Origin: Methanomicrobiales archaeon HGW-Methanomicrobiales-1
GTDB taxonomy: Archaea; Halobacteriota; Methanomicrobia; Methanomicrobiales; Methanospirillaceae
Assembly (NCBI GenBank): GCA_002839675.1
Contig: PGYM01000002.1
Location: 1 to 64,000, forward strand
DNA length: 64,000 nucleotides
Direction: 5' to 3'
Position numbers and translations under genes: made by a program. The first letter of the stretch is position 1. Every line of letters starts with the position of its first letter. Of the stretch, positions 8,094 to 17,528 are shown piece after piece. The notes under the pieces are model-generated. The model saw only the letters and a list, made by a program, of their open reading frames with translations. It made no database searches and was not told the origin of the DNA.

Positions 8094-9536
8094 TCAGATC
8101 CCTCCCTTCGTGTGGCGCAGCGAAGGCGTCTCGCGGAGGAACGCCACGTCGCTCTTATGCAGAAGCCGGAGATCCTTGAGACCGAGACGGAGCATCGCGA
8201 TCCGGCTCACGCCAAGACCCCAGGCAAGAACGGGGTAATTGATCCCGAGCGGGGCGGTGACCTCCTCGCGGAAGATGCCAGCACCACCCATCTCGATCCA
8301 GCCAATCCCATCAACATATACCTCGGCATCAAGGCTCGGCTCGGTGTAGGGATAGAACGAGGGCTTGAAGCGCACGCTCTCGAAGCCCATGCGGTTGTAG
8401 AACTCCCGGAGGATCCCCAGCAGGTTCCCGAATGAGACGTTCTCGTCCATCACGATCCCTTCGAGCTGCTCGAACTCGGCCAGGTGGGTGGTATCGATCG
8501 TCTCGCGCCGGTACACCCTGCCAACACAGAACGCTTTCACTGGGGGATTCGGGTTATTCGCAAGGTACTGGATCGAGACACTCGTGGTGTGGGTCCGGAG
8601 CACGCACTGCTCGGCCTTCTCCTCCTTCCAGACGCCGCCCCAGCCGGTCGAAGAGGTCTCTCCACCAGACTCGTGCATGGCCTTTACCTTCTCGTACCCC
8701 GGAGGGAGCGGGAGAGTTTCATTGAGATAGAACGTGTCCTGCATCTCCCGGGCCGGGTGATCCTGCGGCTGGAAGAGGGCGTCGAAGTTCCAGTAGGACT
8801 GCTGGACGATCCCGCCGTAAAGTTCGGTAAATCCCATTTCGAGCAGGATCTCCCGCATCTCGCCGATGATCCGCTGGTACGGGTGGATCTTACCGGGATA
8901 CGCCTTTTTGGGGAGTTTGCTCACGTCATACTTACGGAGATTGAGGTTCTTCCATTCGCCCGAGATGATCTGGTCTCGGGTGAGGGTGCCGGTCTCGCCT
9001 CTGAGGTCGAGCCCCTGTTTCACGAGTGCAAGCCCGGCAGGAGTGATGGCGATCGTGTACCGGACAGTTTCGGATTCCTGTAAAATGCCGCGCTTGATGA
9101 GTTCCTTTGTCTTTGGATCGGCATCGGAGGGATTTTTCAGGGCGGCTTCATCCGCATCGGTGGTGGCTCCCGGGGTTTTTGCAACGGACGTGCCCTCGAC
9201 TTTGACCAGCCCTTTCTTTCTCAGCTGGCCAAAACCAATCTTAAACGCCTCGTGCTTCTGGAGATCGGCAAGGGTTGTTCCCGGCAGGATAAAGCGGAGG
9301 AGCTGGGTCTCGGGAAGCCCGTTCTGTGCATAGGCCTTCCCCTCATCGGTGTATACAAACTCCTTTGCCACAATTCTCTCAACAAGAGCGAGACCATTAT
9401 CCTGTGCAAGGTGCGCCCACTGCACCACGGCTTCAGGAGTCGCTTCGAGCAGACCCGCGAGATGCGGGGCATCTGCCTTCTTCTCTTGTTCCAGTATTGC
9501 CAGCAGCCGTTTCTCGTTCTGGGTCAGTTCCGCCAT
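8094..9536 (-). CDS. pheS: Phenylalanyl-tRNA synthetase alpha subunit
   Basis: The catalytic alpha subunit, 480 residues. An N-terminal winged-helix-like region ([14 protein letters not shown]) with a linker precedes the class II catalytic core: [12 protein letters not shown] (motif 2 area), [32 protein letters not shown] and [18 protein letters not shown] (motif 3). The start at 9536 is taken rather than GTG at 9542 because GAGGTG immediately precedes the GTG and is well spaced for the ATG. The trpS stop at 9539 is two bases upstream, so the genes are probably translated from one message. Confidence 0.95.
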   Translation of the reverse strand: MAELTQNEKRLLAILEQEKKADAPHLAGLLEATPEAVVQWAHLAQDNGLALVERIVAKEFVYTDEGKAYAQNGLPETQLLRFILPGTTLADLQKHEAFKIGFGQLRKKGLVKVEGTSVAKTPGATTDADEAALKNPSDADPKTKELIKRGILQESETVRYTIAITPAGLALVKQGLDLRGETGTLTRDQIISGEWKNLNLRKYDVSKLPKKAYPGKIHPYQRIIGEMREILLEMGFTELYGGIVQQSYWNFDALFQPQDHPAREMQDTFYLNETLPLPPGYEKVKAMHESGGETSSTGWGGVWKEEKAEQCVLRTHTTSVSIQYLANNPNPPVKAFCVGRVYRRETIDTTHLAEFEQLEGIVMDENVSFGNLLGILREFYNRMGFESVRFKPSFYPYTEPSLDAEVYVDGIGWIEMGGAGIFREEVTAPLGINYPVLAWGLGVSRIAMLRLGLKDLRLLHKSDVAFLRETPSLRHTKGGI

Positions 9537-9538
9537 TC

Positions 9539-10795
9539 TCACACCTCAATTGTGTCCATAGCCACGTCCATCTTCTCCTTGAAGTCGTGCAGGAACGAAA
9601 CCACGCGTTCCGCAGTATCCTTCTTGCACTGGCCGCAGGTAATCTCGCCTGCCGTGCATTTCCGCCGGATCTCTGCCAGTTCCGTATCGTCGGTTACCAT
9701 GTGGAAGAGATTGAGTAGGTAGAGCGAGCACTTGTCCGGTTCCCCGCCGAGCCGCTTCTGCTCTTCCAAAGTCACCCTTCCACCGGTGATCCCGCTCATC
9801 ACTTTCTTTCTTACAACCGACTCGGTCTCGTAGAACGAAATGATGCTCTCGGGAACACTGCTCGACATCTTGCCACCCGTGAGCCCGGGCATAAAGACGT
9901 GATAGGTGGACGAGGGCGTGTAGAATGCATACCCGCCGTGCGCCCGTTCAATCTCCCGGACTTTCGCGCTCACATCAACGCACTGCGCATCTTTGATATC
10001 CACGTGGCCTTCGTATTTCTTCGCGTGCGGGAACGCCTTTTTCACCGCATCGAGTGCTGCTTCGGGAGCATTCTTGGACCGGACACTGATGTACCCGTCC
10101 CGCTCCTCTATCGTAAACATCCGCATCTTATGGGCAACCCCGCGTGTGAGCCGGATGTGCGGGTCCTGGTCAACGCCGACCGGCACGAGCGTAGGAGCAG
10201 GTTCCCGGTCGATCTGGGGATACAGGATATCGGCTACCTGCGTGATCACGCTGTCCGCGTGGGCAATGTCGGTCTCCGGAGAAAAACCGTAGATCGCCGA
10301 GAGGTCCGAGAAGTTCACCTTCATTGCCGCTTCGAACGCGAGATCCTTGAGCCGCTCGTTTTTACTCTGGAAGTACGTGGTGCCCTCGAACCCGAGCGCA
10401 TAGAGGCAGGCGAGATACTCCTTGCCATATTCCTGACACTTCTGCCATGACAGATCCCGGACCGCGTGAGCCTCGCGGTCAGCGATGGTCACGTACCCGT
10501 TACCGCCCTGCTGGACGTGCCAGACCACTTCCTTCATCACCATTAAGTGACCGAGATGCGGGTGACCGCTTGGCATGAACCCGGTGAGGATATGGAAGGG
10601 CGTGCGGTTGCGGATCGCTTTTGCTATCGGAAGGTAATCGCGGTGACCGACAACAATATTCCGCCGCATGAAATAGGGAACGGTGGGGAGTTCGGCGAGG
10701 ACCGAACCTATCGGGTCGATACCAAAATCGGCGAATGTTTTTTCGATATCGAGAGACGGCGTGCTTGACCAGGGGTTGTTCTGCGGTTCCGGCAT
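9539..10795 (-). CDS. trpS: Tryptophanyl-tRNA synthetase
   Basis: A 418-residue class I aminoacyl-tRNA synthetase of the archaeal/eukaryal type. The HIGH-like motif is PSGHPHLGHL in the Rossmann fold and the KMSKS-like loop is GGKMSSSVP. The C-terminal helical domain contains a CTAGEITCGQCKKD cysteine cluster that may bind metal. It charges tRNA-Trp. The ATG at 10795 is nine bases after the endA stop. The downstream neighbours are pheS and pheT, so four translation and tRNA-processing genes share a transcription unit. Confidence 0.95.
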   Translation of the reverse strand: MPEPQNNPWSSTPSLDIEKTFADFGIDPIGSVLAELPTVPYFMRRNIVVGHRDYLPIAKAIRNRTPFHILTGFMPSGHPHLGHLMVMKEVVWHVQQGGNGYVTIADREAHAVRDLSWQKCQEYGKEYLACLYALGFEGTTYFQSKNERLKDLAFEAAMKVNFSDLSAIYGFSPETDIAHADSVITQVADILYPQIDREPAPTLVPVGVDQDPHIRLTRGVAHKMRMFTIEERDGYISVRSKNAPEAALDAVKKAFPHAKKYEGHVDIKDAQCVDVSAKVREIERAHGGYAFYTPSSTYHVFMPGLTGGKMSSSVPESIISFYETESVVRKKVMSGITGGRVTLEEQKRLGGEPDKCSLYLLNLFHMVTDDTELAEIRRKCTAGEITCGQCKKDTAERVVSFLHDFKEKMDVAMDTIEV

Positions 10796-10804
10796 GAAAG
10801 GTGC

Positions 10805-11815
10805 TCACAGTTTGATTCGTGCAAATTCAACGAATTGGATTCCGTTAGTATGTACAGTGCCAAACAACATCTTCTTTTTGACACTGTGCGCCATCCGGAC
10901 CGAGCGCGAGATCGTGCTCATGGGAAGCGCAGCATCCTTCTCCACTGCATGTACCAGCAGGTCGGAATGCACGTTCTTCCCGCAGTAGACCCGGAAGTGG
11001 TGCCCGAATTTGTAGCCGGTCCGGGGCGTGTAATCGTGCGACCGGAGTTCGGTGTATACCTTGTCTTTCTCGGGGAGTTCCGGATCATTCTCGCGGGCGA
11101 GTTCAAAATATTCCGGGGTGCTGATGGGGACATCTCCTTTCCGGAGCTCCACGGTACCTTTTCCCATGAGATAGAGCAGTTCAACCGGTGAGAGCATGAG
11201 CCGTTCGTCATCCAGGCGCTTGCCAAAACCGGCTGCCTCGAGATCGGAGGGGGGATTAATCCGGACCATTGCGGATTTCCCGATAAGGACTGCTTTATGT
11301 TTCGAGAGCGGTGTCAGGGTAGTGCACGCATCTGCCAGGACCTGGAGCTTGATCTCGTAATACGTGAGTTCCTCTTCATCATCGACAACTGCGAGCACGT
11401 ACTGTTTGCGCATATTCCGGGACGCAACTACTTCTTCGATCAGTTTGGTAAACCGGATGGGATCGCGTTCCGAGAGCACCCGTACCAAGTAGAGCGATTC
11501 TCCGGTACCGGGTTTCTCCCCGCGTCGGAATAACCGGAAGTCATGCGGGCCGGTCTGCACCACGTATCCTCGTTCGCGGAGATCGCGGTACACCAGGAAA
11601 CTCCGCAGGAAATTGCGTTCGCTGGCGAACTCTGAAAACAGACTGTCGAACGTATAGCCGTCGATTGCGATCTTCTGGCGGTGGATGAGATAGAGCGCCT
11701 CCTGCGGTGCAAGTTTCACGCCATCCTTTTCCAGGCGCCCGTACCCGCTCTGTTCATAGAGCACGCGCCCGTCCTTTCCCACCCGCACAGCGGTGCCGTC
11801 AAATATCGCTTTCAC
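10805..11815 (-). CDS. endA: tRNA-splicing endonuclease, tandem-repeat type
   Basis: It cuts bulge-helix-bulge motifs to remove archaeal tRNA introns. Two EndA-like repeats are visible: the N-terminal degenerate copy (about residues 1-160 here) and a C-terminal catalytic copy containing RTGYKFGHHFRVY, NVHSDLLVH and a VKKKM lysine region, which supply the Tyr-His-Lys triad. This is the alpha2 homodimer architecture. The start is uncertain: GTG at 11815 gives a family-like MKAIFDGTAVRV and sits about 30 bases after TTATTATCC, which suits a leaderless start; TTG at 11887 would add 24 residues. It heads the trpS-pheS-pheT run. Confidence 0.9.
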   Translation of the reverse strand: MKAIFDGTAVRVGKDGRVLYEQSGYGRLEKDGVKLAPQEALYLIHRQKIAIDGYTFDSLFSEFASERNFLRSFLVYRDLRERGYVVQTGPHDFRLFRRGEKPGTGESLYLVRVLSERDPIRFTKLIEEVVASRNMRKQYVLAVVDDEEELTYYEIKLQVLADACTTLTPLSKHKAVLIGKSAMVRINPPSDLEAAGFGKRLDDERLMLSPVELLYLMGKGTVELRKGDVPISTPEYFELARENDPELPEKDKVYTELRSHDYTPRTGYKFGHHFRVYCGKNVHSDLLVHAVEKDAALPMSTISRSVRMAHSVKKKMLFGTVHTNGIQFVEFARIKL

Positions 11816-11933
11816 TGCCGGATATATTGTCTGTACAGGATAATAAGTCACCCCGAACTCCAAGCGGTGTTTCTGCGCGATGGGCAAATCACTGAGCGAA
11901 ATCCTTATGAATTACATTAATTCGTTTCAATGG

Positions 11934-12047
11934 CTATAAAAAGGGTAAAATTCAATATGTATAGTCAGATCGTATCTCATAAGTATGCTTATTTGCACGT
12001 CCCCGCGGGTGAATTCATTCCGGGAAATTATGGGTAATACTATAAGA
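11934..12047 (+). promoter_or_regulatory. Two TATA boxes upstream of the radical SAM/AAA operon
   Basis: CTATAAAA at 11934-11941 and CTATAAGA at 12040-12047 both match archaeal TATA boxes on the plus strand. The second would start transcription near 12070, leaving a leader of about 30 bases before the ATG at 12102. No obvious inverted-repeat operator was seen between them. Confidence 0.45.
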
Positions 12048-12101
12048 TAGATCGATCACCCACACCGGAATCATTTAACAGCCATAAAACGCGGCGGAAA
12101 A

Positions 12102-12752
12102 ATGAAGGTGCATTATACCAACGACCACGGATGCCGACGTAAGAGCGCGATCAACCTTGCAGGTTTTCTTGCACGGTCATCAGTGAACGGACCCGGCATC
12201 CGTTCCGTCGTCTGGGTGCAGGGATGCCCTCTCCATTGCGAGGGCTGTTTCAACCCGCAGTTTTTACCATTCACTCCCGCTCAGCAGGTTACCCCATCGA
12301 CCCTTGCTGACACCATTTTCGCACAGGAACCCATTGACGGGGTCACGTTCTCGGGCGGCGAACCATTTGCACAGGCAGATGCACTGGGTGAACTCGGCGA
12401 ACTCCTGCGGGAACGTGGCCATTCACTTGTCACATTCACGGGATTTTCAGCAGATCGTGTGCTCGGGTCAGCCCACCCGTCATGGAAACGCCTGCTTGCA
12501 GTCACCGATCTCCTGGTTGCCGGCCCCTATATCCCGGCCCTGAAATGCAATACACCGTTGATCGGTTCATCGAACCAGCGGATCATCCCGCTCACCGATA
12601 CCATTGCCTTGCCCGAATCCCACGCATCCCTATCAGCCGCTTCAGGACAGGTTACCGAGTTCACGATCTATGCCAACGGGACTCTTACTGCTACCGGCTT
12701 TCCCGAAGCCCGGTTTGTCAACGAGCTCGCGCACCGCTGCACGGAGGGCTGA
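12102..12752 (+). CDS. NrdG-like radical SAM activase
   Basis: A 216-residue small radical SAM protein. The cluster motif is C42-x3-C46-x2-C49 in VQGCPLHCEGCFNP, and the SAM-binding GGE motif is VTFSGGEPF. LAGFLARSSVNGPGIRSVVW before the cluster is typical of NrdG/PflA-type activases, which abstract hydrogen from a protein glycine. No class III ribonucleotide reductase lies nearby; the gene instead opens the Ycf35/AAA/WD40/Hsp70 operon, so its substrate is probably a member of that set. The next gene starts eight bases downstream. The C-terminal third (FTIYANGTLTATGFPE) has no recognised auxiliary-cluster motif. Confidence 0.85.
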   Translation: MKVHYTNDHGCRRKSAINLAGFLARSSVNGPGIRSVVWVQGCPLHCEGCFNPQFLPFTPAQQVTPSTLADTIFAQEPIDGVTFSGGEPFAQADALGELGELLRERGHSLVTFTGFSADRVLGSAHPSWKRLLAVTDLLVAGPYIPALKCNTPLIGSSNQRIIPLTDTIALPESHASLSAASGQVTEFTIYANGTLTATGFPEARFVNELAHRCTEG

Positions 12753-12760
12753 TAAGGACC

Positions 12761-13159
12761 ATGTCGCACTTCAGCCGCATCCGGACACAATTCCGTCACC
12801 GCGAGGCCCTGATCCAGTGCCTTGAGGAATTAGGCCACACGGTTGAAACCGATACCACCATCAAGGGATATCACGGGCAGCATACCGTCGATATCGCCGC
12901 GATACAATCCAGTGGCTACGGGGTCGGTTTTGTGAAGAACAGCGATGGCACCTACGACATGGTTGCCGACTGGTGGGGAGTGTCCGGCACCGGGCAGAAA
13001 AAAATTGCCGACGAGCTGAAGCAGCAGGCAGAGACGATCCAGAAGGAGTACGCGAGGAAGATGGTGCTTGAGCAGACAGCAAAGGACGGGTTTGAGGTAG
13101 TGTCGCAGACCAATGAAGCGGACGGGACCGTGCGGATTGTTGTGCGGAGGTGGACGTAG
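12761..13159 (+). CDS. DUF1257 (Ycf35 family) protein
   Basis: A 132-residue protein starting MSHFSRIRTQFRHREALIQ, the typical opening of the DUF1257 family known from cyanobacteria and red-algal plastids as Ycf35. Further family features are TTIKGYHGQHTVDIAAI and GVGFVKNSDGTYDMVADWWG, followed by a charged helix and a C-terminal beta strand (GTVRIVVRRW). The biochemical role of the family is not established. The start is supported by AAGGA nine bases upstream. Its TAG stop shares a base with the GTG start of the AAA gene, implying translational coupling. Confidence 0.88.
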   Translation: MSHFSRIRTQFRHREALIQCLEELGHTVETDTTIKGYHGQHTVDIAAIQSSGYGVGFVKNSDGTYDMVADWWGVSGTGQKKIADELKQQAETIQKEYARKMVLEQTAKDGFEVVSQTNEADGTVRIVVRRWT

Positions 13160-14718
13160 TGCAGCACAAGGAGCCGGATTTCGCGCGAAAACTGAATGTC
13201 TCCCTTCGGGCCCGTGTTACCCTGATTGTCGTGATGACGCCGGAAGAGGAGCGGGTGGTTGCGCAGGTAAAAGAGGTCTGCGAGAAATGGGAACCTTCCC
13301 GCCAGTGCATTGCCTGGGACAGCGTGGACGGGTTCTCGGTTGTCTGCGGAAATTCGGGTTTTCTCGCCCAGTCCCGCGACCCGCTTACGGCTCTTGACGA
13401 TATGGCCAAGACCGACGAGAATGCGGTGATCCTGCTCAAGGACTTCCACGAGTACTGGAATAACCCGCAGGTGAAACGCAAGATCCGCAACTTTTCCCAG
13501 AAGTTTAAGTACAGCCGGAGGACGATGGTGATCGTCACCCCGGTACAGCGCGTGCCTGAAGAGATCCGGGACGAAGCAGTCCTCATTCATTTCCCTCCCC
13601 CCGGGGCTCCTGAACTCTCAAAAGAGCTTGACAGCCTCCTTGCAACGAGCGGGATTACCAGTTCGCTCTCGGAAGCGGGCAGGGAGAAACTGATCCAGGC
13701 TGCGCTCGGCATGACACTCAACCAGGCCCGGCGCTCGTTTTCCCGGGCAATTGTCACGCACGGCACGCTTGACGACCGGGATATCGATGCCATCATCGCG
13801 GACAAGAAAGATGTCCTGAGCCAGTCAGATGCGCTTGAGTTTTACAGCCTTACCGAAAATCCCGATAATGTCGGCGGGCTTGCCCAGCTCAAGGACTGGC
13901 TCCGGCTCCGGGAGCGGGCGTTTACGCAGGAAGCCCGGGACTACGGTCTTCCTGCCCCCAAGGGCATTGCCCTTATCGGGATTCCCGGAACAGGAAAGAG
14001 TCTCACGGCCAAGATGATCGCTGATCTCTGGCACCTGCCCCTGCTCCGGCTCGATGTGGGAGCCTTATTTGGCAGCCTTGTAGGAGAATCCGAGGAGCGG
14101 ACGCGCCGGGCCCTCTCCCTTGCTGAGACGATTGCACCCTGCATCCTCTGGATCGATGAGATCGAAAAGGCATTTGCATTCGGCAGCGGCGATGCCGGCA
14201 CCAGCCAGCGGGTCTTTGCCCACCTGCTCACGTGGATGCAGGACAAGACGGCTCCCTGTTTCGTGGTGGCAACGGCCAACAACATTGCTGCCCTTCCGCC
14301 CGAACTCCTGCGCAAAGGGAGGTTTGATGAGATTTTCTTCCTCGATCTTCCCAGTACCGAAGAGCGGCGCGAGATCTTTTCCGTTCACCTGAAAAAACGC
14401 AAGTGCCTGCCGGCCGAGTTTTCCTTAGATGCGCTTGCAAAGGAGAGCGAAGGCTACGTGGGGGCCGAGATCGAGCAGACCGTGATCGACGCGATGTACT
14501 TAGCGTTCAACGAGAATATGCGCCGGGTCACCACTGAAGATATCCTCGGCTGCATGAAAACCCAGGTGCCGCTAGCAATCTCCCAGCGCGAGACCGTTGC
14601 TGCACTGCGGGCATGGCTTGCCGAGGGACGGGCTATCTCCGCGTCACGGGCAGTCCCTGCACATGGACATACCGAACGGACAATCGCGCTCGAAACCTTT
14701 GAAAGCATCCCTACGTGA
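13159..14718 (+). CDS. Ycf46-type AAA+ ATPase with degenerate N-terminal AAA-like module
   Basis: A 519-residue ATPase. The C-terminal AAA+ module has Walker A GIPGTGKS (about 274-281), Walker [10 protein letters not shown] (328-336), sensor 1 VVATANN (369-375) and the arginine-finger region RKGRFDE (385-391). [21 protein letters not shown] leading into it is characteristic of Ycf46. Residues about 60-160 look like a second AAA domain that has lost its Walker A but keeps a Walker B-like [11 protein letters not shown] and [20 protein letters not shown] at 13159 is chosen because GGAGG is eight bases upstream. The gene overlaps the WD40 gene by four bases. A protein-remodelling role is inference. 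Confidence 0.9.
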   Translation: MQHKEPDFARKLNVSLRARVTLIVVMTPEEERVVAQVKEVCEKWEPSRQCIAWDSVDGFSVVCGNSGFLAQSRDPLTALDDMAKTDENAVILLKDFHEYWNNPQVKRKIRNFSQKFKYSRRTMVIVTPVQRVPEEIRDEAVLIHFPPPGAPELSKELDSLLATSGITSSLSEAGREKLIQAALGMTLNQARRSFSRAIVTHGTLDDRDIDAIIADKKDVLSQSDALEFYSLTENPDNVGGLAQLKDWLRLRERAFTQEARDYGLPAPKGIALIGIPGTGKSLTAKMIADLWHLPLLRLDVGALFGSLVGESEERTRRALSLAETIAPCILWIDEIEKAFAFGSGDAGTSQRVFAHLLTWMQDKTAPCFVVATANNIAALPPELLRKGRFDEIFFLDLPSTEERREIFSVHLKKRKCLPAEFSLDALAKESEGYVGAEIEQTVIDAMYLAFNENMRRVTTEDILGCMKTQVPLAISQRETVAALRAWLAEGRAISASRAVPAHGHTERTIALETFESIPT

Positions 14719-17522
14719 GCGGCATGAAGTATCCTGTTTCTGCCCCCCTCATAGGTCCGTGGCTGTACCGGCGTTCAGTTAAGGAACTCGCACAATGGGC
14801 ACGTCAGGGTGATGAGGCAGCAGTGCGGAGCCTTGCCGGGATTTTTTGCATTTCCAAAGATGAGGCTGCACGGGGCATTGCCCGGACTGCGCTGTGTTCT
14901 CTCAATTCCTTACCTGCCATTGATGCGTTCTGCACAGATGTGCTGGAACGGAACGATGCTGCATTGAACAGCATCGCGATCGAGAGCAATTACCAACCCT
15001 CTGATCCTGAAACACTGGCGCTCTTCCTCTTCATCACCGGTCAGCGGGAACGATATGCGCACTGCGACCCGTTACCGCCTCACCCGCTGCTCGCCACAGG
15101 CTATGCCCGGGCAACAAACCGGGTCCGGTTTCACACCCGCAGTGCGGCGAAAATGACTGGGCAGTACCCTGTGCTTGCAGCAGCACTTATCGGAACAGAA
15201 CAGCAAGGGAATCCGGTCGCATGGTCTGAAGAGGAATGGGAGATCGTCATTTCCGGCCTCATCCAGGACACTGAGTGGAAGGAACTCTGGCGATTGGTTG
15301 TTCATGCACCGCCATCTCTTGCAATCACTGCCTTATCCACCATGAGAGCAGCCGGGTGGAAACCCGTTGGTGAGGACCGGGTACTATGGGAAGAGATCTG
15401 CCATGCTCTGCCCGTTGCATGGAGCAGCCCGGTGCCGTATGATGCACCATCCCCACCCACGTGGAGCCCGGACAGCCAGCCCCTTCGCCTTGCTTTTTCA
15501 GGAGACTGCACCCTGCTCGCAGCCACCTGTGCTGACGGAACTGTGTATCTCTGGAATACGAAAACGGGAACACTTCTCTTCGAACTCCCCGCAGGGCCCT
15601 GCACCACCAGCGGGCTAGCCTTTTCACCCGATAACACCCACCTGCTCTGTGCGGGAACCGATGGCACACTCCGGTGCCGGGATGCCATGACAGGTACACT
15701 CCTCTGGTCGGTCGCCACCGGGGGAAAGGTCCCGGTACATTTTGCCTGTTCGCATAACGGTACGGCAGTTGTCCCCTTGAGTACCGGAGGGAAGATCCAG
15801 ATCGTTGACATGACAGATGGGCAGGCACAGGATAGTTCTGGAGGTCATGATGCCGCAGTCACCTGTTGTGCACTCTCATCAGATAACCGGTATTGTGCAG
15901 TGGGATATGTGGACGGGGCCGTGGGTATATGGGATCTTCAGCAAGCGGATTACCTGCAAACGCTGGAAGGTCTGGGCAACCCGGTCAGTTGCCTCTCTTT
16001 TGGTGAACATGGTGATGAGTGTCTCGTTATCTATGAACAGAACAAGCCCGCACGGTGGAAAATACCTTCCGGTGAACGCACCCGAACCTATACCGGCACT
16101 ACCGGCCCACTGCGTTGTTGTGCCATCACACCGGGCGATAATGCATTTGCAATTGCAGGCGATGACCGGATTCTCAGGTTCTGGCAGGCAGGAAAAAACA
16201 CTCCCATTGCAGAGATCCCCCTCTACAACCGCCCCCTTGCTGCATGTGCTTCGTCTGCTGACGGCAGGATCCTGGCTGCCGGGTGCACGAACGGCACCCT
16301 CCGAATCTATGCCATGAACACCGGTACGGTAATCCATGAAAAAAAGGCACACAAACAGGCGATAACGGCGATTGTCCTTTCGTCTTCGGCAGAGATGATC
16401 GCGAGCGCTGGAGGGGACGGTGCGGTGAAACTCTGGAACACGGATTCAGGTGAAATTATCCACACGCTCCTGAATCCTGCCGGGGGAGTGACCGGGATTG
16501 CTGCAACCCCCGATGGAGCGACAATTTTCGCAGGATATATAGACAGTAAAGTCCGGCAGATTTCATGCGAACCGGGAGTATTCAGCCGTACGCTCGATAT
16601 GTACACGAGCACCATCCTGGCGATTGCCATAAATCCTGACGGTGCCCTGTTAGCCTGCGCCGGGGGGGATTCCACGCTGCGGATATGGCATGGAACCGGC
16701 GGGCTTGTTGCCAGCGGCGAGGGACTCACCACCACCCAGCAGTGCCTTGCCTTTTCCCCGGAGGGAACGATGCTGGTCTCCGGGGGGTGGGACGGGAAGT
16801 TGCGCCTCTGGAGCATGCAGGACTGCCAGCTGCTCACAACACTTACCGGCCATACCAGTACGATCACAGCCCTTGCAATCTCACCGGATGGCACCATGCT
16901 AGCGACCGGCAGCAATGACCGGAGTGTCCGGCTCTGGACACTTTCCGATGGAAGGTGCGTTTCTGTACGGGAAGATTCCCGCAGCGAGGTGAGTGCATTG
17001 GCCATTTCTCCCGAAGGCAGCCTGCTCGCATACGCGGGAGCAGATGCAGTTATTCACATCTGCCATCTGCCGGAGGGCCGGCCTGCTCCTGATATTCATG
17101 CACTCCCGGGTACGATCACCACACTTGCATTTGCGGGAGACGGGCGGGTGCTGGTGGCCGGCTTTGATACTGGAACCGTAGCAGTCTTTTCCTGCGCAGG
17201 GCGACACCTGCTGCGAGCTATCCCAGCCCATACCTCAACAGTGACGGGGATCGCTGTTCTTCCCGGCGGGGAGTCAGTGCTGACCGGCAGTCTTGACGGA
17301 CAGGTGCGGCGCTGGAAACTGCCCTGGACCCGGCCTCTTGGTGAAACTACCCTTGATGTTATCCCGCTCATTACCGAGTATGAACGCACCTGTTCCCGGC
17401 CGGAGCCACAGGAGCAATGGACATTTCTCCACAACATGCTCGCGGCCCGGTTCTGCCATGATATCGAACTCTGCACCACTGTCAATGACGAACACATGTA
17501 TGATATCCAGATCGTGGGGTGA
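14715..17522 (+). CDS. Large WD40-repeat protein
   Basis: A 935-residue protein. Residues 1 to about 230 are helical with no recognised domain. From about 255 to 880 I count about 15 WD40 repeats, each with a pattern such as AISPDGTMLATGSNDRSVRL, enough for two seven-bladed propellers; a 45-residue tail follows. No signal peptide or membrane segment is visible, so it should be a cytoplasmic scaffold that docks partners encoded beside it. GTG at 14715 overlaps the AAA stop (GTGA); ATG at 14724 is an alternative. WD40 proteins of this size are uncommon in methanogens. Confidence 0.88.
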   Translation: MSGMKYPVSAPLIGPWLYRRSVKELAQWARQGDEAAVRSLAGIFCISKDEAARGIARTALCSLNSLPAIDAFCTDVLERNDAALNSIAIESNYQPSDPETLALFLFITGQRERYAHCDPLPPHPLLATGYARATNRVRFHTRSAAKMTGQYPVLAAALIGTEQQGNPVAWSEEEWEIVISGLIQDTEWKELWRLVVHAPPSLAITALSTMRAAGWKPVGEDRVLWEEICHALPVAWSSPVPYDAPSPPTWSPDSQPLRLAFSGDCTLLAATCADGTVYLWNTKTGTLLFELPAGPCTTSGLAFSPDNTHLLCAGTDGTLRCRDAMTGTLLWSVATGGKVPVHFACSHNGTAVVPLSTGGKIQIVDMTDGQAQDSSGGHDAAVTCCALSSDNRYCAVGYVDGAVGIWDLQQADYLQTLEGLGNPVSCLSFGEHGDECLVIYEQNKPARWKIPSGERTRTYTGTTGPLRCCAITPGDNAFAIAGDDRILRFWQAGKNTPIAEIPLYNRPLAACASSADGRILAAGCTNGTLRIYAMNTGTVIHEKKAHKQAITAIVLSSSAEMIASAGGDGAVKLWNTDSGEIIHTLLNPAGGVTGIAATPDGATIFAGYIDSKVRQISCEPGVFSRTLDMYTSTILAIAINPDGALLACAGGDSTLRIWHGTGGLVASGEGLTTTQQCLAFSPEGTMLVSGGWDGKLRLWSMQDCQLLTTLTGHTSTITALAISPDGTMLATGSNDRSVRLWTLSDGRCVSVREDSRSEVSALAISPEGSLLAYAGADAVIHICHLPEGRPAPDIHALPGTITTLAFAGDGRVLVAGFDTGTVAVFSCAGRHLLRAIPAHTSTVTGIAVLPGGESVLTGSLDGQVRRWKLPWTRPLGETTLDVIPLITEYERTCSRPEPQEQWTFLHNMLAARFCHDIELCTTVNDEHMYDIQIVG

Positions 17523-17528
17523 CTTCAG

